Of a DNA stretch of 64,000 nucleotides, positions 28,378 to 37,553 are shown one piece after another (the first letter of the stretch is position 1; every line of letters begins with the position of its first letter). The stretch comes from Pseudomonas benzenivorans (GTDB lineage Bacteria > Pseudomonadota > Gammaproteobacteria > Pseudomonadales > Pseudomonadaceae), in NCBI RefSeq assembly GCF_900100495.1, contig NZ_FNCT01000008.1:186001-250000 (forward strand), written 5' to 3'. Below the pieces are notes generated by a model. The model saw nothing but the letters and a program-made list of their open reading frames with translations, searched no databases and was not told the DNA's origin. Both the position numbers and the translations under genes were made by a program.

Positions 28378-30120
28378 GTGGCGACACGGAGAACGACATG
28401 GACGTTGGCCTGGCTGACGTTGCTGGCGGCCGGCCAGGCCTCCGCCTTCCAGGTGCGCTCGGGCGATTGGGCGCTGTCCTGGGACACCACCTTGTCCTAC
28501 GGCCTGAACTACCGCATGGAGGGCCAGGATCGCCAACTGATCGCCCGCGCCAACGGCGGCAAGGGCGACAACAGCGAACTGATCAACTCCGACGACGGCA
28601 ACCTCAACTTCAAGAAGGGCGAGCTGTTCTCCGAGGTGGCCAAGGTCGTCTCCGAGCTGGACCTGCGCTTTCGCGACGACTACGGGGTGTTCCTGCGCGG
28701 TCGGGGCTTCTACGACTTCGAGCTGGAGGACGACCCGCGCCGCCACCGCGAAATCCCGCACCAGGGCCTGGACGATGCCGGCTCCAGCGTCGACCTGCTG
28801 GATGCCTTCGTCTACGGCAGCTGGACCGTCGCGGAGCGGGCGTTGAATGCGCGCCTGGGGCGCCAGGTGATCAACTGGGGCGAGGGGCTGTTCTACCAGA
28901 ACGGCATCGGTGCGACCAACCCGGTGGACCTCAATGCCCTGCGCGCGCCGGGTTCCGAGGTCAAGGAAGCCTATCTGCCGACCCTGATGGCCTATGCCTC
29001 CTTCGAGCTGCGCGACAATCTCTCGGTCGAAGGCTACTGGCAGCCCGGGCGGGCCTGGGAGGAAACCAGGATCGACCCCTGCGGCACCTATTTCTCCACC
29101 CTCGACGTGCTCGGCGGCGGTTGCGACTACCTGATGCTGCCGCCGTTGCAGGAGCCGCTGACCGGCGGCCTGGCCTTCGACAGCCCGCAGCAGGCCCAGG
29201 CCTTCGCCGACAGCCTGGGCCCAGGCTTTATCAATGATTTGCTCAGGGGGTATCTGCCCACTACCCATATTCCCCGTGGCAAGGATATCGATGCCGACGG
29301 CGCGGCGCAGTACGGCCTGGCCCTGCGCTGGCTGGTGCCGGAGCTGAACGACAGCGAGCTGGGCTTCTACTACCTGCGCTACAACATGAACGTGCCGATG
29401 CTCGGCCTGAGCGTCGGCCAGCCGCTGCTGCTCCCAGGTATCGGCGCGCTGCCGGTGGGCAGCAGCTCGCGCTACTACGCCGAATACCTGGAGAAACGCC
29501 ACCTGTATGGGGTCAGCTTCAATACCAGCATCGGCGGCGACAGCTTTCTCAACGGCCTGTCGCTGGCCGGCGAGCTGAGCTACCGGCCCAACGCGGCCAT
29601 CGCCCTGGGCCTGGGCGAATACCTGCCGACCGCGCTGCTCGGCAACCTCGCCGGCCTGCCGGTGGGCAGCCAGCTGGACGGCTACCGCGAGAAGGATATG
29701 TACCAGGCCTCGCTGGCGGGCATCTACAGCTTCAACAACCTGCTCGGCTCGAACAGCGCCAGTCTGTTCGTCGAGGTGGTGGGCAGCCGGGTCCAGGGGC
29801 TGGAGTCGGACGTCGACTACTACGGCGCCACCAGCAGCGCCTGGGGCACCCAGGCGAGCCTGGCACTGACCTACAGCAATGTGTTCAACCTGATCAACCT
29901 GGTGCCCAGCGTCGGCTACCAGTACGGCATCAACGGCGTCGCCCCGCAGTTGACCAACGGCCTGCTGGAAGAGAGCACCAGCTACTCGCTGGGCGTCGAC
30001 GCGATCTACCAGGAGGCGCTGACGCTCGGCGTCAAATACGTCGGCTACAGCGGCGGTGGCCTGGCCAACAAGCGCAGCGACCGCGACTACTTCAGCCTCA
30101 ACATCAAATACAGTTTCTAG
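28378..30120 (+). CDS. DUF1302 outer-membrane protein
   Basis: A 580-residue DUF1302 protein with a GTG start after GAGAGGGAG. Signal peptide about residues 1-26 ending ASA, then FQVRSGDWALSWDTTLSYGL, the family opening. Many short amphipathic strands and the terminal aromatic residue (NIKYSF) suggest an outer-membrane beta barrel. DUF1302 genes nearly always pair with DUF1329 and are linked to uptake or export of hydrophobic compounds such as steroids and acyl esters; the exact job is unknown. The DUF1329 gene follows 12 bases downstream. Confidence 0.88.
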   Translation: MATRRTTWTLAWLTLLAAGQASAFQVRSGDWALSWDTTLSYGLNYRMEGQDRQLIARANGGKGDNSELINSDDGNLNFKKGELFSEVAKVVSELDLRFRDDYGVFLRGRGFYDFELEDDPRRHREIPHQGLDDAGSSVDLLDAFVYGSWTVAERALNARLGRQVINWGEGLFYQNGIGATNPVDLNALRAPGSEVKEAYLPTLMAYASFELRDNLSVEGYWQPGRAWEETRIDPCGTYFSTLDVLGGGCDYLMLPPLQEPLTGGLAFDSPQQAQAFADSLGPGFINDLLRGYLPTTHIPRGKDIDADGAAQYGLALRWLVPELNDSELGFYYLRYNMNVPMLGLSVGQPLLLPGIGALPVGSSSRYYAEYLEKRHLYGVSFNTSIGGDSFLNGLSLAGELSYRPNAAIALGLGEYLPTALLGNLAGLPVGSQLDGYREKDMYQASLAGIYSFNNLLGSNSASLFVEVVGSRVQGLESDVDYYGATSSAWGTQASLALTYSNVFNLINLVPSVGYQYGINGVAPQLTNGLLEESTSYSLGVDAIYQEALTLGVKYVGYSGGGLANKRSDRDYFSLNIKYSF

Positions 30121-30132
30121 GAAGGGACGACC

Positions 30133-31494
30133 ATGAAGACTTCAGGACTCTTGGGGACCGGCCTGCTCGGCGCCTTGCTGCTGGCCGGCGGCCTGGCCCA
30201 GGCCCAGGTGGATGCCGGCCAGGCCGCGCGGCTCGGCCAGGACCTGACGCCGCTCGGCGCCGAACGGGCCGGCAACGCCGCCGGCAGCATTCCCGCCTGG
30301 GACGGCGGCCTGGCGCGCGACGCCGCCGCCTTTGACGCGGCGGCGGGCTATCGCGATCCCTTCGCCGCCGACCAGCCACTCTTCAGCATTAGCGCGGCCA
30401 ACGCCGAGCAGTACCGCGAGCAGCTCAGCCCGGGTCAGCTGGCCATGCTCCAGCGTTTCGCCGGCAGCTGGACGTTGAAGGTCTACCCGACCCGCCGCTC
30501 GGCCTCCTACCCGGACAAGGTGTATGCGGCGGCCAAGGCCAATGCGACCAGCGCCAGGCTGATCGACAACGGCAACGGCATCGCCGATTTCAAGCTGGCG
30601 ACGCCCTTCCCGCTGCCGCAGTCGGGGCTGGAGGTGCTGTGGAACCACCTGGTGCGCTACCGCGGCGACAGCGTCAAGCGCTACTACGCCCAGGCGGTAC
30701 CGCAGGCCAGCGGCGATTACTTCATGACCAAGATCGAGGACCTGTTCCTGTTCAACCCGGCGGCCGGCGACTACAGCCAGGACAACGGCAACGTGCTGTT
30801 CTATTTCCGCCAGTCGGTGTTGGCGCCGGCGCGCCTGGCCGGCACCGAACTGCTGGTGCACGAGACCGTCAACCAGGTCAAGGAGCCGCGTCTGGCCTGG
30901 CTCTACGCCGCCGGTCAGCGCCGCGTGCGGCGCGCGCCGAACGTGGCCTACGACTCGCCGGGGACCTCCTCGGACGGCATGCGCACCACCGACAACTTCG
31001 ACATGTTCTCCGGGGCCCCGGACAAGTACGACTGGCAGCTGCTGGGCAAGCGAGAGCTCTATGTGCCCTATAACAATTACCGCCTGGCGGCGAAGAACAA
31101 CAAGTACAGCGACATCGTCCAGCGCGGCCACGTCAACCCCGAGCTGCTGCGCTACGAACTGCACCGGGTCTGGCATGTGCGCGCCACCTTGAAGGCCGGT
31201 ATGCGCCACCAGTACAAGCGGCGCGACCTGTACTTCGACGAGGACAGCTACCAGATCCTGCTGGTCGACCATTACGACAACCGCGACACCCTGTGGCGGG
31301 TCGGCGAGTCCTACAGCATTAACCTGTACGACCAGCCATTGGTCTGGACGAAAGGCGATGCGGTATATGACTTGATCGGCGGGCGTTATGTCATCGGCAT
31401 ATTAGCCAACGAAGAACCGGCGGATCAGTTTGATATTGCGCTTACCCCGTCGGATTTCACCCCGGCGCAATTACGCCGGGACAGCAGACGTTAA
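30133..31494 (+). CDS. DUF1329 periplasmic/outer-membrane lipoprotein-like protein
   Basis: A 453-residue DUF1329 protein with a signal peptide (residues 1-24, ending AQAQ) and the family segments LTPLGAERAGNAAGSIPAWDGG, WTLKVYPTRRSASYPDKVY and DKYDWQLLGKRELYVPYNNYRL. The fold is related to LolB/LppX-like lipid carriers, so it may shuttle a hydrophobic substrate to or from the DUF1302 barrel (inference). It is in an operon with DUF1302; GGAAGGGACG precedes the ATG. The stop overlaps the convergent TetR stop by four bases. Confidence 0.87.
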   Translation: MKTSGLLGTGLLGALLLAGGLAQAQVDAGQAARLGQDLTPLGAERAGNAAGSIPAWDGGLARDAAAFDAAAGYRDPFAADQPLFSISAANAEQYREQLSPGQLAMLQRFAGSWTLKVYPTRRSASYPDKVYAAAKANATSARLIDNGNGIADFKLATPFPLPQSGLEVLWNHLVRYRGDSVKRYYAQAVPQASGDYFMTKIEDLFLFNPAAGDYSQDNGNVLFYFRQSVLAPARLAGTELLVHETVNQVKEPRLAWLYAAGQRRVRRAPNVAYDSPGTSSDGMRTTDNFDMFSGAPDKYDWQLLGKRELYVPYNNYRLAAKNNKYSDIVQRGHVNPELLRYELHRVWHVRATLKAGMRHQYKRRDLYFDEDSYQILLVDHYDNRDTLWRVGESYSINLYDQPLVWTKGDAVYDLIGGRYVIGILANEEPADQFDIALTPSDFTPAQLRRDSRR

Positions 31495-32111
31495 TCTTGG
31501 GCAACTTCCAGATAATGACAGACCAACCTGGAAAGTTCCCCGGGAATAACTTCCCGGGGGGTCACGCCCAAGGTCCCGACCATGGTGAAGTAGTTCATGC
31601 TGGCGAGCAGCAGGTGCGCGGCAAGATCGGCGGCCTGCTCGGGGTGCGGGTGGCCCAGTTGGTTGGCGCGCGCCAGGGCGATGCGGCAGAAGGTCTGGCC
31701 GATGTAGGCGTTGAGCTGGTGGAAGCGCTGGCGGAACTGCAGGTCGGCCGAGCTGCGCCGGATCAGTGCGCGCAACAGGCCCTCGTGGCCTTCGAACAGC
31801 TCGATCACGCCGCGGATGAACTGCTCGATCTGCTGGTCCAGCGGCAGATCGCTGCGGCCGAGTTCGGCGACCAGGGCGTCGATGGCGCCGCGGCCCTGGG
31901 CGACGAAGCGTTCATGCACGGCATACAGCAGCACATCCTTGTCGCCGAGCAGGCGGTAGAAGGTGCCCACCGAGGATTCGGCCTGTTGGGCGATTTGGGA
32001 AATGCCGGTGTCTTCGAAGCGATTGCCTGCAAGCAGTTCGGCCGCCACGTTGAGAAAGCGTTCCAAGGCTTTTTTACTGCGCGCTTGGGTCGGGCTGGCG
32101 ATGCTGTACAT
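31491..32111 (-). CDS. TetR-family repressor
   Basis: A 206-residue TetR regulator. The N-terminal helix-turn-helix is visible at about residues 30-60 (FEDTGISQIAQQAESSVGTFYRLLGDKDVLL), followed by a variable ligand domain. It is convergent with the DUF1302-DUF1329 operon and divergent from an alpha/beta hydrolase gene, so it may control both; candidate operator at 28324. Ligand unknown, plausibly a lipid or aromatic ester. The ATG at 32111 places the HTH at the usual distance. Confidence 0.85.
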   Translation of the reverse strand: MYSIASPTQARSKKALERFLNVAAELLAGNRFEDTGISQIAQQAESSVGTFYRLLGDKDVLLYAVHERFVAQGRGAIDALVAELGRSDLPLDQQIEQFIRGVIELFEGHEGLLRALIRRSSADLQFRQRFHQLNAYIGQTFCRIALARANQLGHPHPEQAADLAAHLLLASMNYFTMVGTLGVTPREVIPGELSRLVCHYLEVAQD

Positions 32112-32275
32112 GGTATGGGCTCTATATGGAACAGGCCGATTCTAGGTTTTCCGTGGTGATAAGGCAAACACCGGCGGATTAACTTGAGCGGCAAGATTAA
32201 TAGCGAATTAATTAGCGGGCCGATAACCAGTATTGCCCAACCGGGGCAATTACCGAGTGGCCGGAAAGTTGTCCG

Positions 32276-33079
32276 ATGCGGGAGTTATTAACGGTGCATT
32301 ATATTCAATTGAACAGTGGCCGCTGCGCCTATATCCGGCGGGGCCAGGGGCGGCCGGTCGTGCTGCTGCACGGTCTGGGCTCGTCCTGGCAGGACTGGCA
32401 GCCGCAGATCGAGGCACTGTCGCGCTTCGCCGAGGTATTCGCCCTCGACCTGCGTGGGCATGGCGCCAGCGAACCCTTGCGCGCGCCGGTCAGCCTGGTC
32501 GAGCTGGCGGCGGACGTCGCCGAGTTCATCCGCGCCCTGGGCCTGCAGGGCTGCGTGCTGGTAGGCGTCTCCATGGGCGGCATGCTCGGCTTCCAGTTGC
32601 TGGCGAGCCAGCCCGGCCTGGTCGGCGGCCTGGTGGCGATCAACAGTGCGCCGAGTTTCCCCCTGGACTCCTGGGCACTGCGCAGCCAGGTCCTGCTGCG
32701 CCTGGCGCTGATCCGCCTGCTGGGCCTGAGGACCCTGGGGCGGTTGCTGGCGCGCAAGCTGTTCCCGCATGCCGGGCAGGCCGAACTGCGCCGGCGCACG
32801 GCCCAGCGCATCGGCGCCAACGACCGTGCCTCCTACCTGTTCGCCATCCGCGCGATTCTCGGCTGGTCGGCGTTGCCGGCGCTGAACCGGGTCGATACGC
32901 CGATGCTGATCGTCGCCGGCGACCGCGACTACACCCCGCTGGCCTACAAGCAGGCCTATGTGGCGCAGCTGCGCAACGCCGAACTGGTGGTGGTGGCGGA
33001 TTCCGGGCATGCCACTCCCTTGGACCAGCCGGCGCGGCTGAATGCCCTGCTCGAAGGCTTCATTCGCGCCAGGCACTAG
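32276..33079 (+). CDS. Alpha/beta hydrolase
   Basis: A 267-residue alpha/beta hydrolase fold enzyme. Oxyanion-hole HGLGSSWQDW (about 33-42), nucleophile elbow GVSMGG (Ser near 100), acid in AGDRDYTP (about 221) and His in DSGHATPLD (about 244). No signal peptide. Substrate unknown; the position beside the TetR and DUF1302/1329 genes suggests ester or lactone turnover. A GTG at 32294 is a possible alternative start. A terminator follows. Confidence 0.83.
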   Translation: MRELLTVHYIQLNSGRCAYIRRGQGRPVVLLHGLGSSWQDWQPQIEALSRFAEVFALDLRGHGASEPLRAPVSLVELAADVAEFIRALGLQGCVLVGVSMGGMLGFQLLASQPGLVGGLVAINSAPSFPLDSWALRSQVLLRLALIRLLGLRTLGRLLARKLFPHAGQAELRRRTAQRIGANDRASYLFAIRAILGWSALPALNRVDTPMLIVAGDRDYTPLAYKQAYVAQLRNAELVVVADSGHATPLDQPARLNALLEGFIRARH

Positions 33080-33102
33080 CAGCGGGTTGAGCGTGAGTCT
33101 TG

Positions 33103-33128
33103 GGGCGCCGAATGGCGCCCATTTTTTG
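33103..33128 (+). terminator. Rho-independent terminator
   Basis: GGGCGCC-GAAT-GGCGCCC stem followed by ATTTTTTG (33121-33128). It ends the alpha/beta hydrolase transcript 24 bases past its stop. Confidence 0.85.
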
Positions 33129-33247
33129 CGCGCGGCGCGGACCCGCCGCCGAACTGGCCATTTTGCGGGCATGGGACTCGGCGTCCCCAGCGCTCCTACA
33201 ATCCATATGGGGGCCGTTGGGCGGCGGGATCACAGGAGGGCCAGGCG

Positions 33248-34543
33248 ATGAAGCGCACGCGCAGTCCGAACCCAGGCAAGCCGACAGCGGCCGCCGGCCC
33301 GCGCTTGCCGTCGCCGGACAGCGTGCGCCTGGACCGCCTGCAGTTGATGCAGGGCTTCCCGCCGCCGGCGGACAAGCGGGTCAGCTTCGCCTCCTACCTG
33401 GGCCAATACCCCCAGGCGCGTTGGGCCTTCCAGCACATGCGCGAGCTGATCCCCAGTCGCAACGTCTGGCGCGGCAATGGCCCGCCCAGCCCGCTGCCGC
33501 AGGGCCCGGAGCTGCGTGGCGAGATCGACGCCCTGCGCTTCCGCGGCCCGGCCGGCGAGCTGAGCTTCGCCGAGTACCTGGACGCCAGCTATGCCGATGC
33601 CACCCTGATCCTGCTCGACGGCCAGCGGGTCTACGAGGTCTATCAGCAGGGCGTGCCGGCGCAGCAGCCGCACATGCTCTGGTCGATGACCAAGTCGGTG
33701 CTCGGCCTGCTGGCCGGCCAGCTGCTCCACGAAGGGCTGCTCGCGGCCGATGCCCTGGTCAGCGACTACCTGCCCGAGCTGGCCACCAGCGGCTGGCGCG
33801 GCGCCACCCTGCAGCAGGTGCTGGATATGACCGCGGACATCGACTACCGCGAGACCTATGACGACGGCCAGTCGGATGTGCTCGGCTATGCGCTGGCCGC
33901 CGGCATGACCCCGGCCCCCGCGGACTTCGCCGGCGCCCGCGACCTGTACAGCTACCTGCCGGGCATCACCGGCCAGGGCCGCCACGGCCGCGAGTTCCAC
34001 TACCGCACGCTGCATTCCGAGGTGCTCGGCTGGGTGCTGCGGCGGGCCAGCGGGCTGAGCACCGCCGAGTTGGTCAGCCAGCGCCTGTGGCGCCGGCTGG
34101 GGGCCGAGGAGGATGCCTACCTGCTGGTCGATCCGGCCGGCACCGAGTGGGCCGGCGCCGGGATGAACGCCTGCCTGCGCGACCTCGGCCGCTTCGCCGA
34201 GATGCTGCGCCTGGACGGTCGCTTCAATGGCCAGCAGATCGTCGCCCCCGAGGTGCTCGCGGGCATCCGCCAGGGCGGCGACCGCGAGGCGTTCAAGGCC
34301 GCCGGGCGCAGCTGGCAGCCAGGCTATTCCTACCGCCAGCAGTTCTGGATCAGCCACAACCGCGACGGCGCCTACGAGGCCCTCGGCGTGCACGGGCAGA
34401 TGATCCATGTGAATCCGGCGGCGGGCCTGGTGCTGGTGCGCCTGTCGTCCCACCCGGTGGCCGGCAGCGCTTTCACCTTCCCCACCACTCGCCTGGCGCT
34501 GGCGGCCCTGGCCGAGTTGCTGCGCGGACGCCGGGCGCGCTGA
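33248..34543 (+). CDS. Serine hydrolase of beta-lactamase class C / NylB type
   Basis: A 431-residue serine hydrolase. Catalytic S146-x-x-K149 lies in WSMTKSVLG and the second-motif tyrosine (Y252) in EFHYRTLHSEVLGWVL, as in 6-aminohexanoate-dimer hydrolase and related esterases. ALGVHGQMIHVNPAAGLVLVRLS is the usual C-terminal KTG-equivalent region, here GVHGQ. No signal peptide, so likely cytoplasmic; a secreted beta-lactamase role is unlikely. Substrate unknown (amide or ester). AGGAGG precedes the ATG at 33248. Confidence 0.82.
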   Translation: MKRTRSPNPGKPTAAAGPRLPSPDSVRLDRLQLMQGFPPPADKRVSFASYLGQYPQARWAFQHMRELIPSRNVWRGNGPPSPLPQGPELRGEIDALRFRGPAGELSFAEYLDASYADATLILLDGQRVYEVYQQGVPAQQPHMLWSMTKSVLGLLAGQLLHEGLLAADALVSDYLPELATSGWRGATLQQVLDMTADIDYRETYDDGQSDVLGYALAAGMTPAPADFAGARDLYSYLPGITGQGRHGREFHYRTLHSEVLGWVLRRASGLSTAELVSQRLWRRLGAEEDAYLLVDPAGTEWAGAGMNACLRDLGRFAEMLRLDGRFNGQQIVAPEVLAGIRQGGDREAFKAAGRSWQPGYSYRQQFWISHNRDGAYEALGVHGQMIHVNPAAGLVLVRLSSHPVAGSAFTFPTTRLALAALAELLRGRRAR

Positions 34544-34597
34544 CGTCCGGGTGGTACGGCAGTACACTAGCCGGCCTGGTCGACAGCGAGCCCGCGC

Positions 34598-35479
34598 ATG
34601 CATCTACAATCCTGGTCCCACGCCTGTTCCGCCGGCTTCACCCTGCGTGGCTGGTGCAGCCCGCCATCGGGCAAGCCGCTGCTGCATTTCCTGCATGGCA
34701 ACGGCTACTGCGGGCGGGTCTACGAGCCGTTGCTGGAGTGCCTGGCCGAGGACTTCGACCTCTGGCTGTGCGACGTGCAGGGGCATGGCGACAGCGACCA
34801 CGGTGGCCGCTTCCATGGCTGGAACCGCAGCGCCGAGCTGGCCCTGGAGGCCTTCGCCTGGGGGCGCGAGCAGTTCGCCGAGGTGCCGCTGTTCGCCGTC
34901 GGCCACAGTTTCGGCGGGGTGCTCAGCAGCCTGATGCTGGCCCAGCAGCCGCAGCTGTTCCAGCGCGCGGTGCTGCTCGACCCGGTGCTGTTCACCCCGG
35001 CGATGATCGGCGTGATGGCGCTCTCCGACGTGGTCGGCCTGAGCCAGCGCAACACCCTGGCGAGCAAGGCGCGCAAGCGCCGCCGGCAGTGGCCGGACCG
35101 CGTCGCGGCGTATGCCGCCCTGCATGGCCGGGGGATGTTCCGCGGCTGGACCGAGGCGGCGTTCGAGGCCTATCTCAACCATGCCTTGAAAGACACCGAG
35201 GCGGGCGTCGAGCTGAAATGCCGGCCGAGCCGCGAGGCGGAAATCTTCGGCTCCTTCCCCCGGCGCCTGTGGCCGTCGCTGGCCAAGGTGGTGACGCCGA
35301 CCCAGGTGATCTACGGCCAGCGCAGCTACCCCTTCGTCGCCAAGTCGGCGGCGCGCTGGTGCGCCGGCAATCCGCACATCCACACCCAGGTGGTGGAGGG
35401 CGGGCACTGCTTCATGCAGGAACGGCCCGAGGACAGCGCCCTGCGGGTGCGCGATTTCCTCCTGCCGCAGTTCGCTTGA
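34598..35479 (+). CDS. Alpha/beta hydrolase
   Basis: A 293-residue alpha/beta hydrolase of the Hydrolase_4/MhpC type. LHFLHGNGYCGRVYEPLL gives the oxyanion region, GHSFGGVL the nucleophile elbow (Ser near 105), and VVEGGHCFMQE the catalytic His. No signal peptide. It follows the NylB-like gene by 54 bases and may share its transcript. Substrate unknown. Confidence 0.85.
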   Translation: MHLQSWSHACSAGFTLRGWCSPPSGKPLLHFLHGNGYCGRVYEPLLECLAEDFDLWLCDVQGHGDSDHGGRFHGWNRSAELALEAFAWGREQFAEVPLFAVGHSFGGVLSSLMLAQQPQLFQRAVLLDPVLFTPAMIGVMALSDVVGLSQRNTLASKARKRRRQWPDRVAAYAALHGRGMFRGWTEAAFEAYLNHALKDTEAGVELKCRPSREAEIFGSFPRRLWPSLAKVVTPTQVIYGQRSYPFVAKSAARWCAGNPHIHTQVVEGGHCFMQERPEDSALRVRDFLLPQFA

Positions 35480-35498
35480 AGCGAGCGGCCGGAGCCCT

Positions 35499-35888
35499 TC
35501 ACTCCTGCGGCGGGCGATGCTCGCGCCGCCAGCGCTGCAGTTCGATCACCTGAGGGTTGTCCGCCGGCGGCGCCTTGAACGGATGCGGCGCCAGCTCGAT
35601 CCACCCGAGCTGCTGGCCGAACATGACGATGCTGCCGGCATGGCGCTGCTCGCCGGTGACGGTGAACTCGAAGCCATAGACCCGCGCCAGGCGTTTGCGC
35701 CCGCGGGCATCGGCGAGCAGGGTGAGCTTGCGCAGGGCGACGTTGCCGTCGAGCAGTTCGACATCGGCCTTGGTGCAGTGCTGCTTGACCAGTTCCAGGG
35801 CGCGCTCGCGCAGGCCGTGGGCGTGCCACAGCCAGGCGCCGGCGGCGGCCAGCAGCATCAGCACGAAAATATTGCCGAGGGTCAGCAT
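35499..35888 (-). CDS. DUF3301 membrane-anchored protein
   Basis: A 129-residue protein with one N-terminal membrane segment (LTLGNIFVLMLLAAAGAWLW) followed by HGLRERALELVKQHCTKADV, the DUF3301 pattern. The cytoplasmic or periplasmic tail contains RVYGFEFTVTGEQRHAG. Function unknown. Convergent with the alpha/beta hydrolase gene, and upstream (minus strand) lies the thioesterase gene. ATG at 35888 selected because the membrane helix starts directly after it. Confidence 0.8.
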   Translation of the reverse strand: MLTLGNIFVLMLLAAAGAWLWHAHGLRERALELVKQHCTKADVELLDGNVALRKLTLLADARGRKRLARVYGFEFTVTGEQRHAGSIVMFGQQLGWIELAPHPFKAPPADNPQVIELQRWRREHRPPQE

Positions 35889-35985
35889 TGTTGGGTTCCA
35901 GGCGGGCTCGGGCCGGTCGCCGCGGATGGCGGCGACCCTTTCGCGCATTCTGCCAGGCGCGCTGCGCACTGTCTTGCGCGCCGGC

Positions 35986-36468
35986 TCAGCCCTCGTGCTT
36001 GAGTTCCCGGTAGCGCTGTTCCAGCTCCTGGCGAATCGCCCGGCGCTGCTGGCCCTGGTCGAAGCGCCGCTGCTCCTCGGCGGTCTGCGGCTGGCGCGGC
36101 GGCACGGCGGTGGGCTTGCCCTGCTCGTCGACCGCGACCATGGTGAAGAAGCAGCTGTTGGTGTGGCGCACCGAGCGCTGGCGAATGTTCTCGGTGACCA
36201 CCTTGATGCCAATCTCCATGGAACTGCGCCCGGTGTAGTTGACCGAGGCGAGGAAGGTCACCAGCTCGCCGACGTGGATCGGCTCGCGGAAGGTCACCTG
36301 GTCCACCGACAGGGTCACCACGTAGCGCCCGGCGTAGCGGCTGGCGCAGGCGTAGGCGACTTCGTCGAGGTACTTGAGCAATGTACCGCCGTGCACGTTG
36401 CCGGAGAAGTTGGCCATATCCGGGGTCATCAACACGGTCATCGTCAGCTGGGCGTTTCCGGGTTCCAT
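35986..36468 (-). CDS. Acyl-CoA thioesterase (YciA/hotdog family)
   Basis: A 160-residue hotdog-fold thioesterase that hydrolyses acyl-CoA to free acid and CoA. Visible: the central helix NFSGNVHGGTLLKYLDEVAYACA with the active-site HGG-x-x-x-x-x-x-D, VTLSVDQVTFREPIHVGELV and the SSMEIGIKV strand. The C-terminus is a charged helix. Length and motifs match the YciA/BACH-type family. The neighbouring AraC regulator lies upstream on the same strand. Confidence 0.9.
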   Translation of the reverse strand: MEPGNAQLTMTVLMTPDMANFSGNVHGGTLLKYLDEVAYACASRYAGRYVVTLSVDQVTFREPIHVGELVTFLASVNYTGRSSMEIGIKVVTENIRQRSVRHTNSCFFTMVAVDEQGKPTAVPPRQPQTAEEQRRFDQGQQRRAIRQELEQRYRELKHEG

Positions 36469-36515
36469 GGGCAGGCTCTTGCGGGTGGTTGAGGGGGCTT
36501 ACTGATCAGAACGTT

Positions 36516-37481
36516 TCAGCTGGGCGGCGGGTCACGCCAGCGCTTGCGCGCGTGCAGGTAGGCGGCGGTGTCGTTGTAGCCGAGCGCCTCGCCGATCTGC
36601 GCGCGGCCGAAGCCTTGCAGCTGGTAGTGCTGCTCCAGTTCGGCGCGCAGCAGATCGAGCACCTGGCGAAAGCTCAGGTCCTGTTCCTGCAGGCGCCGGC
36701 GCAGGGTTCGCGGGCTCTGGTGCAGGCTTTCCGCGACGCTCTCCAGGCTCGGCGCCAGGCCCTGTTCCAGCGCCTGGCGCGCGCTCGCGGCGACCTTCTC
36801 GGCCCAGCCGCCGAGCTGGCGGCGCTGGGCCAGGCGCCGATCCAGTTCCTGGCAGAGCAGCTCGACCATGCCGGCATGGCGGCCCTGCATCGGCAGCGCC
36901 TGGGTCGCCCGGTCGAACAGCAGGCGATTGTGCGGGGCATTGAACTCGACCCGCTCGCCGAACCAGGGCCGGTACTGCTCGTGGTAGGCCGGGCGGGCAT
37001 GGCGAAAGCGCGCGCGCACCGGCAGCAGCGGCTGGCCGGTGCCGCGGCGCAGCTGGGTCACCGCCATCACCATATAGTGCTCGACCAGGTAGCGGGCCAG
37101 CTGCGGCGGGGCGTCGATCTGCAGTTCCACACCGCTGCCCTCGGCTTCCTCGACCAGCCGCAACTGGTCGCTGTCGGCGGCCAGGCTGGCGTAGCGCGCC
37201 CAGCAGCGGCTGGCCTCGGCGACATCGGCGCAGAACAGGCAGAGGTGCGCCAGCACGTGCCAATCCTGGGGACTGAACTGGGCGAACAGGTGCAGGCCGA
37301 TGGCCGGGTCGTGCTCGGCGGCGGCCAGCCACAGCTGTTCCAGCGCGACCAGGCTGAAATCCGGCGAGGCGCTGGCGCGGCTCTGCAGGAAGCGCTCGAG
37401 GACCCGGCCGAGCGGGCCGCGGTGGAAGCGCCGGGCCGGCAGGTTGGCCCGTTCTCGGGTGTTTTTGTCCAGTTCGCGCAT
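36516..37481 (-). CDS. AraC-family regulator with arabinose-binding-like N-domain
   Basis: A 321-residue AraC regulator of the OruR/ArgR-like pseudomonad group. The N-terminal ~200 residues form the Arabinose_bd-type sensor; the C-terminus has HTH motifs PSLESVAESLHQSPRTLRRRL and QIGEALGYNDTAAYLHARKRW. Divergent from the fatty-acid-hydroxylase-family gene, with 72 bases between start codons, which is the likely target. Confidence 0.87.
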   Translation of the reverse strand: MRELDKNTRERANLPARRFHRGPLGRVLERFLQSRASASPDFSLVALEQLWLAAAEHDPAIGLHLFAQFSPQDWHVLAHLCLFCADVAEASRCWARYASLAADSDQLRLVEEAEGSGVELQIDAPPQLARYLVEHYMVMAVTQLRRGTGQPLLPVRARFRHARPAYHEQYRPWFGERVEFNAPHNRLLFDRATQALPMQGRHAGMVELLCQELDRRLAQRRQLGGWAEKVAASARQALEQGLAPSLESVAESLHQSPRTLRRRLQEQDLSFRQVLDLLRAELEQHYQLQGFGRAQIGEALGYNDTAAYLHARKRWRDPPPS

Positions 37482-37553
37482 GTCGTCTCGGGCCTGCTTG
37501 GCTTCTTATGGGGCGGTCGCCCGGTGCGTCTGCCGGGCCCAGTCGAGGTTGCC

